Shown in pieces: positions 35,601-46,433 of a DNA stretch of 64,000 bases. This stretch comes from Spirometra erinaceieuropaei. Its lineage: Eukaryota > Platyhelminthes > Cestoda > Diphyllobothriidea > Diphyllobothriidae. Position numbers and translations under genes: made by a program. The DNA lies in contig CACRXP010000392.1 in NCBI GenBank assembly GCA_902702965.1, positions 261,764 to 325,763 on the forward strand, written 5' to 3'. Below the pieces are notes generated by a model. That model was given only the letters and a program-made list of their open reading frames with translations, was not told the DNA's origin and ran no database searches. The stretch's first letter is position 1; the number at the start of each line of letters is the position of its first letter.

Positions 35601-36109
35601 TAAAGATGCCAGGCATCGCAATGATGAGTGTCGGCCTCATACTCATTCATTGCACATCACTATTTGGCAATTAGATTATTGGTAAGCATAAGCTCTGCCT
35701 TTCCTATGGAGGGAAGTTTCATTCCCAATAATACCCGAATAAGTTTTTTTACCTTTAAGCTACGGACTACGTCAAGTGTCTGACATTCTCGACTCTACGC
35801 ATAAGACTGGCTCAACAACCTCAACAGAAAAGCCACTTAGTACTACCAAAGTGTAGGCATGCCCAGATGGGATATCGACTAATTCTCGCGCTTGAAGGCA
35901 TCCAGTGGCGATGGCAATAGGCGTACCTTGGCCACGACACCTACCAGACCAAGTCTCGCCCAGCGGTGGACTAAAAAGGAGGATTTTCTCCTGCACAAAA
36001 CCCTGACATGCTGCCTCAGGCTGCCGGTGGCGACGCCAGGGCTCACGTTGACGGTATAAATTCCTATATGGGGGAGAGGACGTCTACGTAATCGTTCGCC
36101 TGCATAGGT

Positions 36110-36560
36110 TTATGTGTGCAAGTTAAAGTTCGGTTGTTGTGTTGTTCTCAACCATCCAGGCTCGAAAGGTTGCCAACTGACCTCGCAGTCAGCCCCGCGT
36201 GTGTTTGTGCGTAATGGCTGACTGGCGGACTGAGTCAGGCTCAATGGCTCCTCCATAACCAAACCCCTATGGCTCTCACGTATATGAGGTCCGAGCCGCT
36301 CTCTTTCTTTGTGCGAAGACTGTGCGTTGTACGAGTGGCCAGGTCGTGTCTGGCACGTAGAGACGGGCGCTTGAGCACCGTCAGCCACTTGCACCCAATC
36401 CGCGCATCAGACAAGTGACCGGCTCGGATAGTGGACCGATGCCAGCGCATTCCTCATTATAAACAATCTTACACGTTTTTAGACTATCACGGTACGCAAA
36501 AACCCGTGGCTTAGATGGTTGCCAATGGGCTACCTAGGTAGGAGGGACAGACTGCAATGA
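36110..36560. repeat. Possible diverged dispersed repeat
   Basis: Short blocks here (GAGGTCCGAGCCGC, ATCACGGTACGC, GGTTGCCAATG) resemble blocks at 30000-30170 (GGGGTCCGAGCCGC, ATCACGGTGCGC, GGCTGTCAATTTG), so this looks like a dispersed family distinct from the R repeat. The support is weak. Confidence 0.25.
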
Positions 36561-36866
36561 CTTATTGCTGTGAACTCTATGGCTCTATCGGAAAGTGCAA
36601 TTTGGAGCTACATACTGAAGAAGTGTTTCGGCGCGGAATTTTCTTTCGTATTGTTACTGGTCGCTCTGCTTCTACTTTGCAGTGAGTCACTCAGTCACTG
36701 CACTCTGTCATCGCGCCCCTCCTAAAGCCGGTGCGAACATGAATTCAGAGAGTGTTCAACAATCTCTGCCTCCCTTCTGCGCAGCCACGGAGGAGGAGGC
36801 GTTCGGAGTGGTGCCTTTTTGATCCAGGCCGCTAACTCTTTTCGGTTTTACCTGTCTCCTTAATAG

Positions 36867-37269
36867 AGTGTCGTCCTTGGTGATCCGCCTCCCGCGAATT
36901 GGCCAGCGTCCCTGAAAACCTTCGTCAGACAGTGCAGGACCTTGAGCCAGCGTCTCACGGAATCGAGCAGTTGCATCCTCACCTCGCCCAATCAACCTAC
37001 TGCGTCGTTCGGTCACGTGATTACTTGCTCTTCTGCTGGTTATCTTGCCTACGCCACTGCTTCTTCTTCGTCTGACACGACAAAACATGTGAAAGTTAAG
37101 TTGAAGAAGCAGCATGAGATCGAAGTCATGTCTGCCTTTGTCTGCGACATGCTGCAGAATACGCTTACTGCAGCGACGGTAGCCAATTACGACACCCGAA
37201 GTCGTACTTTCCAGACTTCGGAATTCTTCGCGTTCCCACAATCCCCTACGAGGGAATTGAGAAGTTGCG
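36867..37269 (+). CDS. METTL25B: METTL25B/RRNAD1-like gene, exon A
   Basis: The acceptor CTGTCTCCTTAATAG ends at 36866. The frame opens SVVLGDPPPANWPASLKTFV, matching the W-P-x-S-L block of the METTL25 family. It goes on to HVKVKLKKQHEIEVMSAFVC (near 37085-37145), the family signature K-K-x-H-E-(V/I) that precedes the methyltransferase core. An in-frame TAG at 36864 just outside the acceptor supports that boundary. The donor GTTAGT at 37270 leaves one overhanging base, matching exon B. The four exons (403, 339, 146 and 585 bases) sum to 491 codons with consistent phases, so most of the protein is here; the N-terminal exon was not found. METTL25-family proteins are SAM-methyltransferase-like, and the substrate is not settled. 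A 187-codon minus-strand ORF over this exon is a shadow. Confidence 0.8.
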
Positions 37270-37789
37270 GTTAGTGTGTGCTCGGTCTTCTGCCGATTTT
37301 TATTCATCGTTGGCTTCATTCTAATGCACCGCTGGAATTTTTGCCTAGAACATTTCTTGATGGCGGGAAGCCTAACTCAAGGGAACGCACTAGGACTTGA
37401 ACTGAAAATCTTAACCCTTGATCTCGATTTAAGCAGGATTTAACCTGCCCCCGAAATAGCCACCTAAATTAATAGAGGGAACTTTGCGGCAGAAAATATA
37501 TCCGATGCCAGATTTCATATGGACATCTCTAGAAATTTAAATTTGCGTCCAAGTGTGTCCATCATAACAGAGGGCTGGGTTCAAATGACTGAGTACAGTA
37601 CACATTCCCACTTCACGACTGCACAATCTTTCGAATTGACTTATTTAACTTCAGAATTTCTGGGCTCGCCTAGAAGTTACTGCGCCTAGAAAACTGGCTG
37701 ACAAATGTGATATGAACAAGTTAAGGAGAATAGTTTGACGGACTTTGAAACGGCTGCTTTTGCTCCAACATAGGCTGAGGCCCAACAGA

Positions 37790-38345
37790 TGATACCCACG
37801 CCAATATACACACACAACAGTTCGACCGTCGATTTCGACGATGTCCACCGTATGCCCCACAGTAGATGGTGGGAGCAGGGACGGTGACCTGCGCAGGGGT
37901 TTATAGTGCCAGTAGACTTGCGTAGCATCTACCTACACTCTCTCCTCCTCCCCCGCCTGAGCCCGGTGTCAAGACAGAGTCAAGAAGACCGGAGACGGGG
38001 GAGGCCGCAGGTGGATGGCTCGGACGGATCNNNNNNNNNNNNNNNNNNNNNNNNNNNNNNNNNNNNNNNNNNNNNNNNNNNNNNNNNNNNNNNNNNNNNN
38101 NNNNNNNNNNNNNNNNNNNCAGGGACGGTGACTTGCGCAGGGGTTTATAGTGCCAGTAGACTTGCGTAGCATCTACCTACACTCTCTCCTCCTCCCCCGC
38201 CTGAGCCCGGTGTCAAGACAGAGTCAAGAAGACCGGAGACGGGGGAGGCCGCAGGTGGATTACACGGTCGAGCCCGCACCTAGGCGTTCCACCACACCCC
38301 CTGGTCCACACAACAAATGACCAGGATTTTGACCGCCAAAACAAT
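37790..38345 (-). repeat. Two R repeat copies flanking the gap
   Basis: From 37876 and again from 38120 the sequence CAGGGACGGTGAC(C/T)TGCGCA and about 145 following bases are the same except for a base or two. The second copy runs on to about 38345 (CCACACCCCCTGGTCCACAC, GACCAGGATTTTGAC), which matches 57000-57060 in reverse. Both lie in an intron of the METTL25B-like gene. Confidence 0.7.
38031..38119. other. Assembly gap (89 N)
   Basis: A run of N lies between two nearly identical R repeat copies, 244 bases apart. The flanks suggest a collapsed or wrongly joined repeat. Confidence 0.95.
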
Positions 38346-38510
38346 GGAGAGCCTGGCAGTGGTCCCAGTTTTTGCGACGACTGCCGACAATGAGGTCTGC
38401 CAACGCACCCCGTAGATGTTGGCATTTGTTATTGGGCAAAGATAACGCCTGCCCGAACCCCATGTGGCCCCCGTGTTCGTCCAGTGCATCTACCACGTGG
38501 CCCATTTAGG

Positions 38511-38558
38511 GGGCACAACACACACATACACACGCACACACCCACAAACACACACATC
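38511..38558. repeat. (CA)n-rich microsatellite
   Basis: An imperfect CACACA run interrupted by T, G and CCC, in the intron between exons A and B of the METTL25B-like gene. Confidence 0.8.
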
Positions 38559-38846
38559 GTTCTCTGGTTTTCTTGCACCGTTGGAAAAGTTAGTGGTTTT
38601 GTAATTTAATTTAAATAAGGTGATTCAGGCCGTTAGTTTTTCTTTTTTTCCACCAGATCTCAACTATTTTAAACCATTTAGTTAAGACCGTCTCCATGTT
38701 TTCTTACGCGATCGTGCCTTGGAATCTGATGTCGGTCTTACGACTTCGATGTTGATACCTGCTGATTTTCGTCCAAGTAATGTGACCAACTTGGGAGTAG
38801 TACATTGCAAACGCCAGTCCGTCCTTTCCCTTATGTGTATTGCCAG

Positions 38847-39185
38847 AATCAAGTCGTTCAGGTCAACTCCGTATTGGTGGACTGGTAGACTTGGGATCAG
38901 GCCTAGGACATTTCCCAAACTACGTATGGCGAATGTGGACTGAAAGTGTTGTCAACCCACAGATACCCCGACCCAGACTGGTCGCCGTGGAAGCCGACGC
39001 CACAATTCACTCAAGGGCCAAGGAACTTGAAGACAAGAAGGTTTTACCCAATGATCGAATACGCAGAGAGTGTCTACGGGTTACAACAAGCAATCTAGAA
39101 GACTTGCGTGAAAGGTATTTGTGGCGTTTGCTTGACTCACAGTGGTTACAGATTGCCATTTTTCAATGTTATTTACTGAACTTGT
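38847..39185 (+). CDS. METTL25B: METTL25B-like gene, exon B with SAM-binding motif
   Basis: The acceptor TTATGTGTATTGCCAG ends at 38846. Two bases complete the codon left by exon A and the frame reads SSRSGQLRIGGLVDLGSGLG, then HFPNYVW and RLVAVEADATIHSRA. V-D-L-G-S-G-x-G-H is motif I of a Rossmann methyltransferase, and V-x-V-E-A-D is the acidic motif that would hold the SAM ribose. A strong donor GTAAGT lies at 39186 and leaves one base over, which fits exon C exactly. A weaker donor (GTATTT, 39115) would leave two bases and break the phase. The frame has no ATG near its start, as expected for an internal exon. Confidence 0.85.
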
Positions 39186-39399
39186 GTAAGTAACGGTTTT
39201 AGAGGAATGTTAATATAATCAAAAGTGTCAATTAAAAAAACCCTAGCGCAACGGCCCCTTAAAACAAGCGGGAAAGCCCAGACAAAACAGATACCAGAAT
39301 AACGTGACATGGTTATTAACGTGACAGGGAAATTTTATTTTCCGCCCTTCAGCCTCGTGGCAGACCAGAAAACGGCAAGGGTTGAAATAACAGCATTTC

Positions 39400-40460
39400 T
39401 GTATGCTGGTGTTCGACCTGAGATGAGGCGACAAGTTCTAGGCTGAACCTAAGGACATCAGTAACATGGAGCGGATGAGCTGCGTCCTGCAGAATACGAT
39501 AAACCATTCGTTGGCCGTCCCAAACTGCAGTCACACCATGGTATCGGCTAGGAAGGATTGGAAAGTGGTGGCAACAGAAGAGAAGGCGCGTCTTATGATA
39601 AGAATGTCCTTTTTCGAATGAAGCATAAATGTTACAGGAGAGAAATCAAGGATATGAGGGAAAATGCAAGGATTAACAAAGTGCCTGATGAACGGCCAAG
39701 GAATTGAGTTGTAGCACAAATGTTGAATACAATGTACATATTTACGAATCTTGTAAAAATGATTCGTCTTAAGTGGATAAAGATAGTTTAGGAGACAAGT
39801 TACTGGCAACATATCGAAGTGACAGGCCCTAATTCCGAAAGATCTCATAGGACGCAATGTTGGAAACTAATTATAGCCCGAAGACGTTTAAAGGACTTCG
39901 GACTATTATGTAGAAGAGCATTGTTTGATAAACATGCTGAGACATGATCCAGACTTAACAATTTACAGATCACCGCCGTTTTTTATGGAGTATTTGATGA
40001 CAATGTAGTGAGCATATTTGGCGCATAAGAAATTTTCTAGGCGGCCTTAGTGCATCAGTGTGAAGCGAGAACGGGTGAGACGATGGGATGGGACATTGAA
40101 TCGTGTTATAGTTATTGGGGTAAGATTAGATTTACGCTGGTTAATAGGCATAGATTTAATTGAGAAAGGGGAGTAGTCTGCGAACTGAAAAACATTTCAA
40201 CCGCAACAGGCGCACTTAAGGAGAATGTATCAGCTTGCAGTTGAGAGTGAGACGAGGTTGCCGGAGCAAGAATGTTGTTTGCCTGATGTTTCAGATTTAC
40301 TCTCGACAGGTAAGGGCAGCGAACGCGTAGGGATGCAGCATCGATGGGATGCACTTGTTATGCCACCACGCACCACAAAGTAACTGCTGCCGCATCTATC
40401 GTAGATGTTCTGTCTCGGTACGCTGGTGACCTGGTCGCTCACACCTAAGGCATTTATGCC
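39400..40460. other. Intronic sequence, possible old LINE remnant
   Basis: The minus strand 39857-39531 is open for 108 codons with a stretch (SFGIRACHFDM, KKDILIIRRAFSSV) that faintly recalls LINE thumb regions (RSFR-R-x, I-x-R-V-Q-R). It is not secure enough to name a family. Nothing else is recognised. Confidence 0.2.
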
Positions 40461-40589
40461 TACGATTTAGTGGTCAAGGTTATTGATTGGCGTAATAATC
40501 GCTACACCACTAGACTTATTAGTACTGTGCCTAGAGATGGCGTCTACCCACGGTCTCCCAACTTGACTACTAACTCTACCCCGAGAGTC

Positions 40590-40690
40590 TCGGGGCGCTT
40601 ACTAGGGCGGGGAGCTCGCAGTTCACACGATTGCCACCTCTCCCGAGCCTCAAACTCGAAGGTGTGGCAAGCTCCTGTCGATTGATACGC
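40590..40690. repeat. Weak tRNA/SINE-like segment
   Basis: The minus strand carries CGAGTTTGAGGCTCGGGAG, close to the B-box region of the 4.5-kb SINE (GCGAGTTCGAGGCTCGGG). No convincing A box is present. It is probably a decayed SINE. Confidence 0.3.
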
Positions 40691-41488
40691 GACTTAAGAG
40701 CGAGCTTCATGCCTCACCGTTGATGCGAGTTCTGTTTTACACGTCCGAAACAACACGCCTGTATCCTGCGCATTTGCAGGCAATGCAACTGCACCGGCTC
40801 TGGTAAATAATTCCGGTTTCTCACTACGGCGACGTGTCTTTCGACCATGACTTGGCAGCTGCTGGTTGCCTCCAGTAATGTGCGATCCCATCTCCAAGTG
40901 GCCCTGATGGTGTCCGGAACATTCTTGAAGTACGGGAATTCACAAAAATTTGAGTTAGTGTGGTTTGGTCTCGTTTCATTTTCGCACGCACCAGCTGACG
41001 GACTAGACTGAATTGCCAATGGCTTTGAACACCCGCCGAAGATTCTATACTTCAGCAGCCTTTTCCAATTATCTTTAGTGCGCATTAACTCAGCGATAGA
41101 CTGACTTTGTGGCCGATTGGGTGGTTTTCGTTAAAGTTCAGTACTTACGTCGCGTTTGTCGCTTTTCTAAACACTTCAGTTCTTAGGCCACCTTAATCTT
41201 TTCTACAGGTGAAGACATCAAGGGAAGTCATTTGGTTGTTCTCCATCATGAATTGTCGGGGTAAAGAATGTGAGGCTTATACTTGATCCTCATCGATGAA
41301 AGCGAAGGCACCATCTACGCACCGAGCTCAGAATTTATGCCATTAAATATGGAAGTGGAATCAATGTACGCTCGTAAACACGACAACCGTTATCGAAAAC
41401 CCTCAGCGTGCGTGGACAATTATGCGTGACGCACTAGATTCCTGTCTTATATAAAAATTGCAGGAGTCAGAAAAAAGGTCAAGAAAGA

Positions 41489-41500
41489 TAAGATTATGCA
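41489..41500 (+). repeat. Possible target-site duplication of the Penelope-like element, left
   Basis: TAAGATTATGCA recurs at 42991-43002, just outside the other end of the element. Twelve identical bases in direct orientation flanking an insertion fit a target-site duplication. The right copy lies 33 bases beyond the inverted repeat, which the model must explain as extra 5' element sequence. Confidence 0.5.
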
Positions 41501-42957
41501 TAAGTTAAAGAAGAAGAAGAGTCGAGCACCGGAACACTGTCTTTATAAGGCATGCAGGCCAATCATCGGCCGACGGCGCAAGACTAGAGGTGACTACGCA
41601 GGGCTCTGTACGCCGGCGCCAGATCGATAAATCGGTTGACCGAGTTCTCATCCGAGGCCCAGGCTTCGATCAATTCTCGGCCTGTTTTGTTTCCGGCGTG
41701 GGCGACTATTTTGGTGGCTGCGAAGTTAAACTCGTGACCCATTTCGTAGGTGAGCGGCCACTTGTGATAATGCGTCGCCTCGTCGCACAGACAGCTTATG
41801 ATCGTGTATGCGCGATCCGAGCATGCACCCAGTCTGTCCTGTGTAGTTACAAGGACAATTTTGACACGGAATGCGATACACTACTCCAGATTGCCCATCA
41901 CATTTTAACCGGTCTTTGATTTTCATGACCCTATTGCGCATGGTGGCTTCGGGGCGGTGTGCAATTCCAACACCTAGCTCCCCCACAATGTGCTCAGTCG
42001 CTTCTGAAACGCCCTTGATGTATGGCAGAGAATGCCATATCGTCGGTGGTGTTGATGTTCGAGTTCTCCGGTGGCGGCCGCGTAGGCAGCGACTTATGAA
42101 TGCCCTCGGATAGCCATTTTGCACAAACTGGTCGCGGCGATAACGGGCCTCACGTGCTCCGTCCTCCGGTTTGCTGTAATGAGTTTGGATCCTTTTGAGG
42201 AGCGTCTTCACACAGCTTCGTTTGTGAGCCACTGGATGGTTGTTGTGAAAACTGAGAAGCTGTGTGGTGTTCGTTGCCTTCCTATAAACCGTCGTTTCAA
42301 GTTCACCGTTAACGTTTCGTCTGACAAGCACATCCAGGAAGGGCAACTGCTGTTCCTGTTCCTCTTACCTCGTGAGTTTTATATCAGGGAAGACTGCGTT
42401 GAGTAGGCTGTGGAAATGTTGCAGCATGTCCTTCTTTACGATGACGAACGTTTCGTCTACGTAACGGCGCCAAAACACCGGTTCATGTTGGATGAAGGCA
42501 ATCTTTTCTAATTCTTGTAGGACCAGTTCTGCCACTAAACCGGAGACCGGTGGGGTTCCCTTGATTTGTTCATAGGTTTCTCCTGCAAAAGTTAATAGTG
42601 TGTTGGCAGAATTCGAACAGCCTCATGAGGTGTTCAATTTTGATTGCATTCTGAGTCTCATCGTAGGCCTCTTCAAGTCTCTAGCGCAAGACTTCGCGGG
42701 CCAAGTTTGGTGTGATGGATGTGAATAACAACGTCACGTTGAAGGAGACCATGATTTCGTCCGATTGAATCCTCCGATCTCGGAGGTCTATGAGGAATTG
42801 AAAGGCTGATCGAACTGAGTTATGCCTTATAACTGTCCCTTGTTCTGCTGCTGCTGTTGCTACCTCTGACGATGGACTCCTGTACGAGTCTGAAAGCTCA
42901 GGACAATAAACACAGTGTTCCAGTGCTCGACTCTTCTTCTTCTTCTTCACTTATGCA
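41497..42957 (-). mobile_element. Penelope-like element (RT + GIY-YIG), nearly complete 3' part, inside an intron
   Basis: From 42950 down the minus strand reads SAFQFLIDLRDRRIQSDEIM, VSFNVTLLFTSITP, YEQIKGTPPVSGLVAELVLQ, FWRRYVDETFVIVKKDML, LPFLDVLVRRNVNGELETTV, YRKATNTTQLLSFHNNHPVA and HKRSCVKTLL. The linker (LPYIKGVSEATEHI, VGIAHRPEATMR) and the GIY-YIG core (GVVYRIPCQNCPCNYTGQTG) follow, and the end is EAWASDENSVNRFIDL with a stop at about 41584. Lesions: the RT catalytic YVDD reads YVDE, three residues are missing from GTPMGSPVSG, a stop sits before EEQEQQLPFL, there is a frameshift near 42600 and one near 41755. The ends carry an inverted repeat of about 50 bases (41497-41547 and 42906-42957). 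Confidence 0.9.
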
Positions 42958-43124
42958 CGCACCTGGAACTCGAACTTTCGCCTTCATTCATAAGATTATG
43001 CATTGGGCAACTCTTCCATTAAGCCGCAGAATAGTTAGTGAAGAATTTTGAATAGTATGTACCTTTTCCATACATGACTTCGACCATTTTTCTCTTGACG
43101 GCAGACTCGGGGCTCACTTTTCAG

Positions 43125-43270
43125 ACCTATCAGAGCCGTACTACCTCCTCTGCGGCCTACACTGCTGCGGGGATTTAAGTGTGGCTGCAATCAATCTTTT
43201 CCTTTCCGACCCCAATGCCCATGGCATGGCACTCGTTGGCTGCTGCTACCATAAGATGACCCCCCAGATG
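43125..43270 (+). CDS. METTL25B: METTL25B-like gene, exon C
   Basis: The acceptor GGCTCACTTTTCAG ends at 43124. Two bases complete the codon from exon B and the frame reads LSEPYYLLCGLHCCGDLSVA, then NAHGMALVGCCYHKMTPQM. G-L-H-(A/T/C)-C-G-D-L-S and V-G-C-C-Y-x-K are the two most conserved motifs of METTL25 and METTL25B. The donor GTGAGG at 43271 leaves phase 0. The Penelope-like element ends about 120 bases upstream of this acceptor. Confidence 0.9.
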
Positions 43271-43406
43271 GTGAGGATTTTGCGATTTATTTAACTCGCT
43301 TTTTACATGGACTACCCTCTGTTGTACATACCTTCAGACTTACTTCTTTTGCTTAAACCCTCTACTGACCGAGTGTGTCTGACCAGTACTTTATTGTTCC
43401 CTTAAG

Positions 43407-43991
43407 TTTCCAATGAGCTCTACGCTACGGAATGCCCTGGCTTGCCACTGCGACCTCTCCGCCCTTACTTCCACTGTTGCCCTCAGGCTGGCCTGTCAGT
43501 GGTCCCCGCAGCAATGGTGTCGCTGGTCCCCTGTGGAGGTCCACCAGCATCGCATTCGCGTTTTCGTGCGCTCCGTCATCCAAGTTTTTTTCAACCCCCA
43601 CTCGGCCGCCCCCTCCACACAACTACGCAAGATCGCCCGCGTAGATCCCCTCAAATGCCTAACTGAAGACCTCCAGTCGACCCAGCTTCTCTCAGTTGAT
43701 CAGCCACTGCCAAATCTGACAGCACACTGGCAGGCACTTCGAAAAATCGACGATCACTGTAACTTTGAAGCCTTACAGTGTTTTGCCAGTACGCAATCCG
43801 CTATCGAGCTGTGGCATCTTCTGCCAGGTATAACGGCCCTACAACAACTGATACAGCCACTGTTAGAAGCCCTAATCCTCTCCGACCGGGTGTGGGTACT
43901 GCGAGAGTCTGGAGTCCCCTATGTAACCTTGCTTAGGCTTTTTAATCCTCTTCTTTCTCCCCGATGTATGGCCCTCGTGGCCAAACGGTAA
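43407..43991 (+). CDS. METTL25B: METTL25B-like gene, terminal exon D
   Basis: After a 136-base intron (GTGAGG to CCCTTAAG), the frame continues in phase 0 with FPMSSTLRNALACHC, the F/Y-P-x-S block that follows V-G-C-C-Y in this family. It passes through HQHRIRVFVRSVIQVFF and ends LQQLIQPLLEALILSDRVW, GVPYVTLLRLFNPLLSPRCM, ALVAKR and TAA (43989-43991). The end matches the family's conserved closing motif (L-E-x-L-I-L-x-D-R, L-S-P-R-x-x-x-L-V-A). No AATAAA is seen in the next 200 bases. Three other frames are also open over the first 200 bases, but this one carries the homology. Confidence 0.9.
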   Translation, partial: FPMSSTLRNALACHCDLSALTSTVALRLACQWSPQQWCRWSPVEVHQHRIRVFVRSVIQVFFNPHSAAPSTQLRKIARVDPLKCLTEDLQSTQLLSVDQPLPNLTAHWQALRKIDDHCNFEALQCFASTQSAIELWHLLPGITALQQLIQPLLEALILSDRVWVLRESGVPYVTLLRLFNPLLSPRCMALVAKR

Positions 43992-44159
43992 CTGAAGTCA
44001 CTGTCGGCTAACCGGCACCCTTTTGGATTGACGAATTACCGCATTTTTTGACGGAGTTATGTATTTCCCAAGTAATCTAACCATATATTCCAGTTTCCCC
44101 GACAATCTCTCTCGTTCTCCCAGGTTTGCGCTTCTGGACGCTGTTTGGAGTTTATTAGG

Positions 44160-46150
44160 GAGGGGGCGTTAAAAAAATCGGGTCCCAAGGACGTGCTAAA
44201 TTAAAAATATCTGGATGCCCGCTCTTTGGAACGGAAGGGTCTTGCACAAGCCCATAAGGTCGGATACCAGACACATCGCACATCATATTGTGGTAAAACA
44301 TTTCCAGATAGGCGTTACCGACCACCGACTGAGGTGGGAGGACAACCAATGCTTCTACCCCCATGTCGGAACCAGAATCCCAAACGAACTGGCCTACCTT
44401 ATGATAGCTCCCAAACATTCTTCAACAACCCACATGGAGTCACGATAAGCACCCTACTTTGTTAACAAAGACGCTAGTCACCCTCTTTCGACAAAATTTT
44501 CCCGAGAGTACATCTTTGTGTTGCAGCGATACAGTGCCGACATGGACTCAATCTTCGATAGTGGGAAGAACTTCTGGTTTCATACTTTATTATCTTGGAG
44601 ATGGACATTTTCCGGATACTTAGCTGAACTTTTTAGTTTAAGTTCCGTCCAAATCGTGGACTAAGTTGGCACACTGCCTATCTTGATTGGGTGTATATCT
44701 ATGACTTATGAGTTGAGTCCTACTCGACTGGTATTTCGGAGTTTAAGCACAGTACCTCGTCATGAATACTTATAAATGCTTGGCAAGCTTGTATAATTTC
44801 ATTGTCGAGTCGCAGTGGTCCGTCAGCTCCATCTAGTTCCGAAGTTGGAAAATTGGGCGGTTTGCAAATTTTGTGGGAAATGCTGTTGGTCGCAGTCTAC
44901 ATGAACCACAAGTTCTCACCATCCGTTCTAAAGGGACAGCGCATCTTTGCTTAACATTAAACGATCTACAAATACTCGAATTCGTGCTAAATTCGCAGGC
45001 TACCTCGTTAGCTGCCCCCAGCTGGACTTCATTTCCGGTCACCCAGCCGCTTGCTCGAATCAACAGGCTCTATCGATTACCATGCATAGCAATAGCAAGG
45101 TTTTCAAATCAGAAGTCGGGGAGAGGGAATTTGAAGGACAACCTATACGGGCTGAAGCAACCGAAGATGTGGCACACCTTCGATAGGTTCGACCGACAAA
45201 CGAACATACAGACGGATGGTGTAGGAAGAAGTTAGCTGCCCGTAAAATTGATGCTGACGGAAATCTTGGGATGCAATAGAGCGATAGATAGTGCGAGGGT
45301 CTGTTATCGCATGGAATGGTCTGTATGGACGAGGGGGTGATACCGACATGCCAGCTAAACATCTGGTAGGGAGCACAGCGCTGTCGGCAACTGTGGGGAA
45401 GGGCCATGGGAGGTGCCGACGAGCGTTGGGGAAGTGTCGGCGACTGAGGGGTAAGATGCATCGGCCATCTTCGCCAACACGCGGCCACCTTTCCACCCTG
45501 GATCTCGCCAAAAAAATCACTCCTGTCCATTTGAACAACGCTGCCGATTCTGTGGAGCGTTACAGGACGCGACCAGCTAGGGGGGGGCGCACGCATGAGG
45601 CAGTTTGTGTGATTGCCGGGTGCGAAAATCACCCGACTTAAGCTTGACGACAAACCCTTGATCGACGTCAGTCTTGCAACAACTGCATGAGGTCAGTCAT
45701 CAGTGGCGACGCTCAGGCCTACTCAACTACGCTCAGAGATCTGAGGGAGTAGGGACACTATCAGCCCAAGCTGAATTCACTGCCGTAGGATCTCCACCAG
45801 CCGACCTACTACAGTGGCATCCGGTTCCCTGCGCCGCTGTTTTGCCTCTTTTCCCATTTGCAGCGAGAAACTCTTCCTACCCCAATAACACAGTCGCCCG
45901 TTATTAGGGGGTATTTATGAGCAATGAAGCAGGCTATCCAGTTTTAGTGAAGACGGAGGTCCCCAAATGTGTGCAGATACATAGCATGAGCGACCATGGA
46001 TCCTTTCGCAGGTCTTGTCTGTGGTGTGGCCAGCCATGACTTCAATCCATACCGTCGTCATTTGAGATCTCCTTTCGCCATTCATTCGACAACGTAACCG
46101 ATGTACGTGTTGGACTCGTCTGTAGAAGGGAAAGACAAAACGCTCTGAAG
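44160..46150. other. Unassigned stretch
   Basis: Overlapping ORFs on both strands (44155-44448, 44873-45235 and 45060-45653) show no domain or splice pattern I can defend. 45291-45641 on the plus strand ends in a basic TRPARGGR motif that could be the end of an LTR-retrotransposon polyprotein, but nothing upstream supports it. Confidence 0.3.
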
Positions 46151-46338
46151 TTTTTTTACTTTGAATAGTGAACGCAAAGTCCCCGCTCAGGCAGGAAACC
46201 GCAGGAGCCGCAGGCCCCATTCAAGGCGGAGAAGCTACACTTTTGTCATAAAAGACGAAGTGGCGGAATACATGGCTGAAAGGTGTAAGAAGCTTGATGA
46301 AGAACAAGTGTGGAGCACTGATGATGCATTTGTGAAAA

Positions 46339-46433
46339 AGGAGACACGATCGCTAAAACGAGAGCTTTATTCGTCGGACGTCTCGGATTTCTGCTCGAAC
46401 CCATTATCAGAGGCAACATCGGATACGGGTAGT
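46339..46433 (+). repeat. Dispersed repeat P, plus copy
   Basis: The segment from GGAGACACGATCGCTAAAAC to ATCGGATACGGGTAG matches 48924-49022 in reverse complement at roughly 85-90 percent by eye. Translated, both give a shared SLK-ELYS-DVSD-NP-SE-TSDTGS pattern. The shared reading may reflect a coding origin in an element, but the family is not recognised. Confidence 0.6.

Noticed and set aside
36756..37319. 187-codon minus-strand ORF
   Set aside because: It lies antisense over METTL25B-like exon A, which has family motifs and splice sites. The minus frame shows no motif.
45060..45653. 197-codon minus-strand ORF and overlapping plus-strand ORF
   Set aside because: Both strands are open in a GC-rich stretch without motifs. 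The basic TRPARGGR end on the plus strand hinted at an LTR polyprotein, but no protease, RT or integrase motif is nearby.
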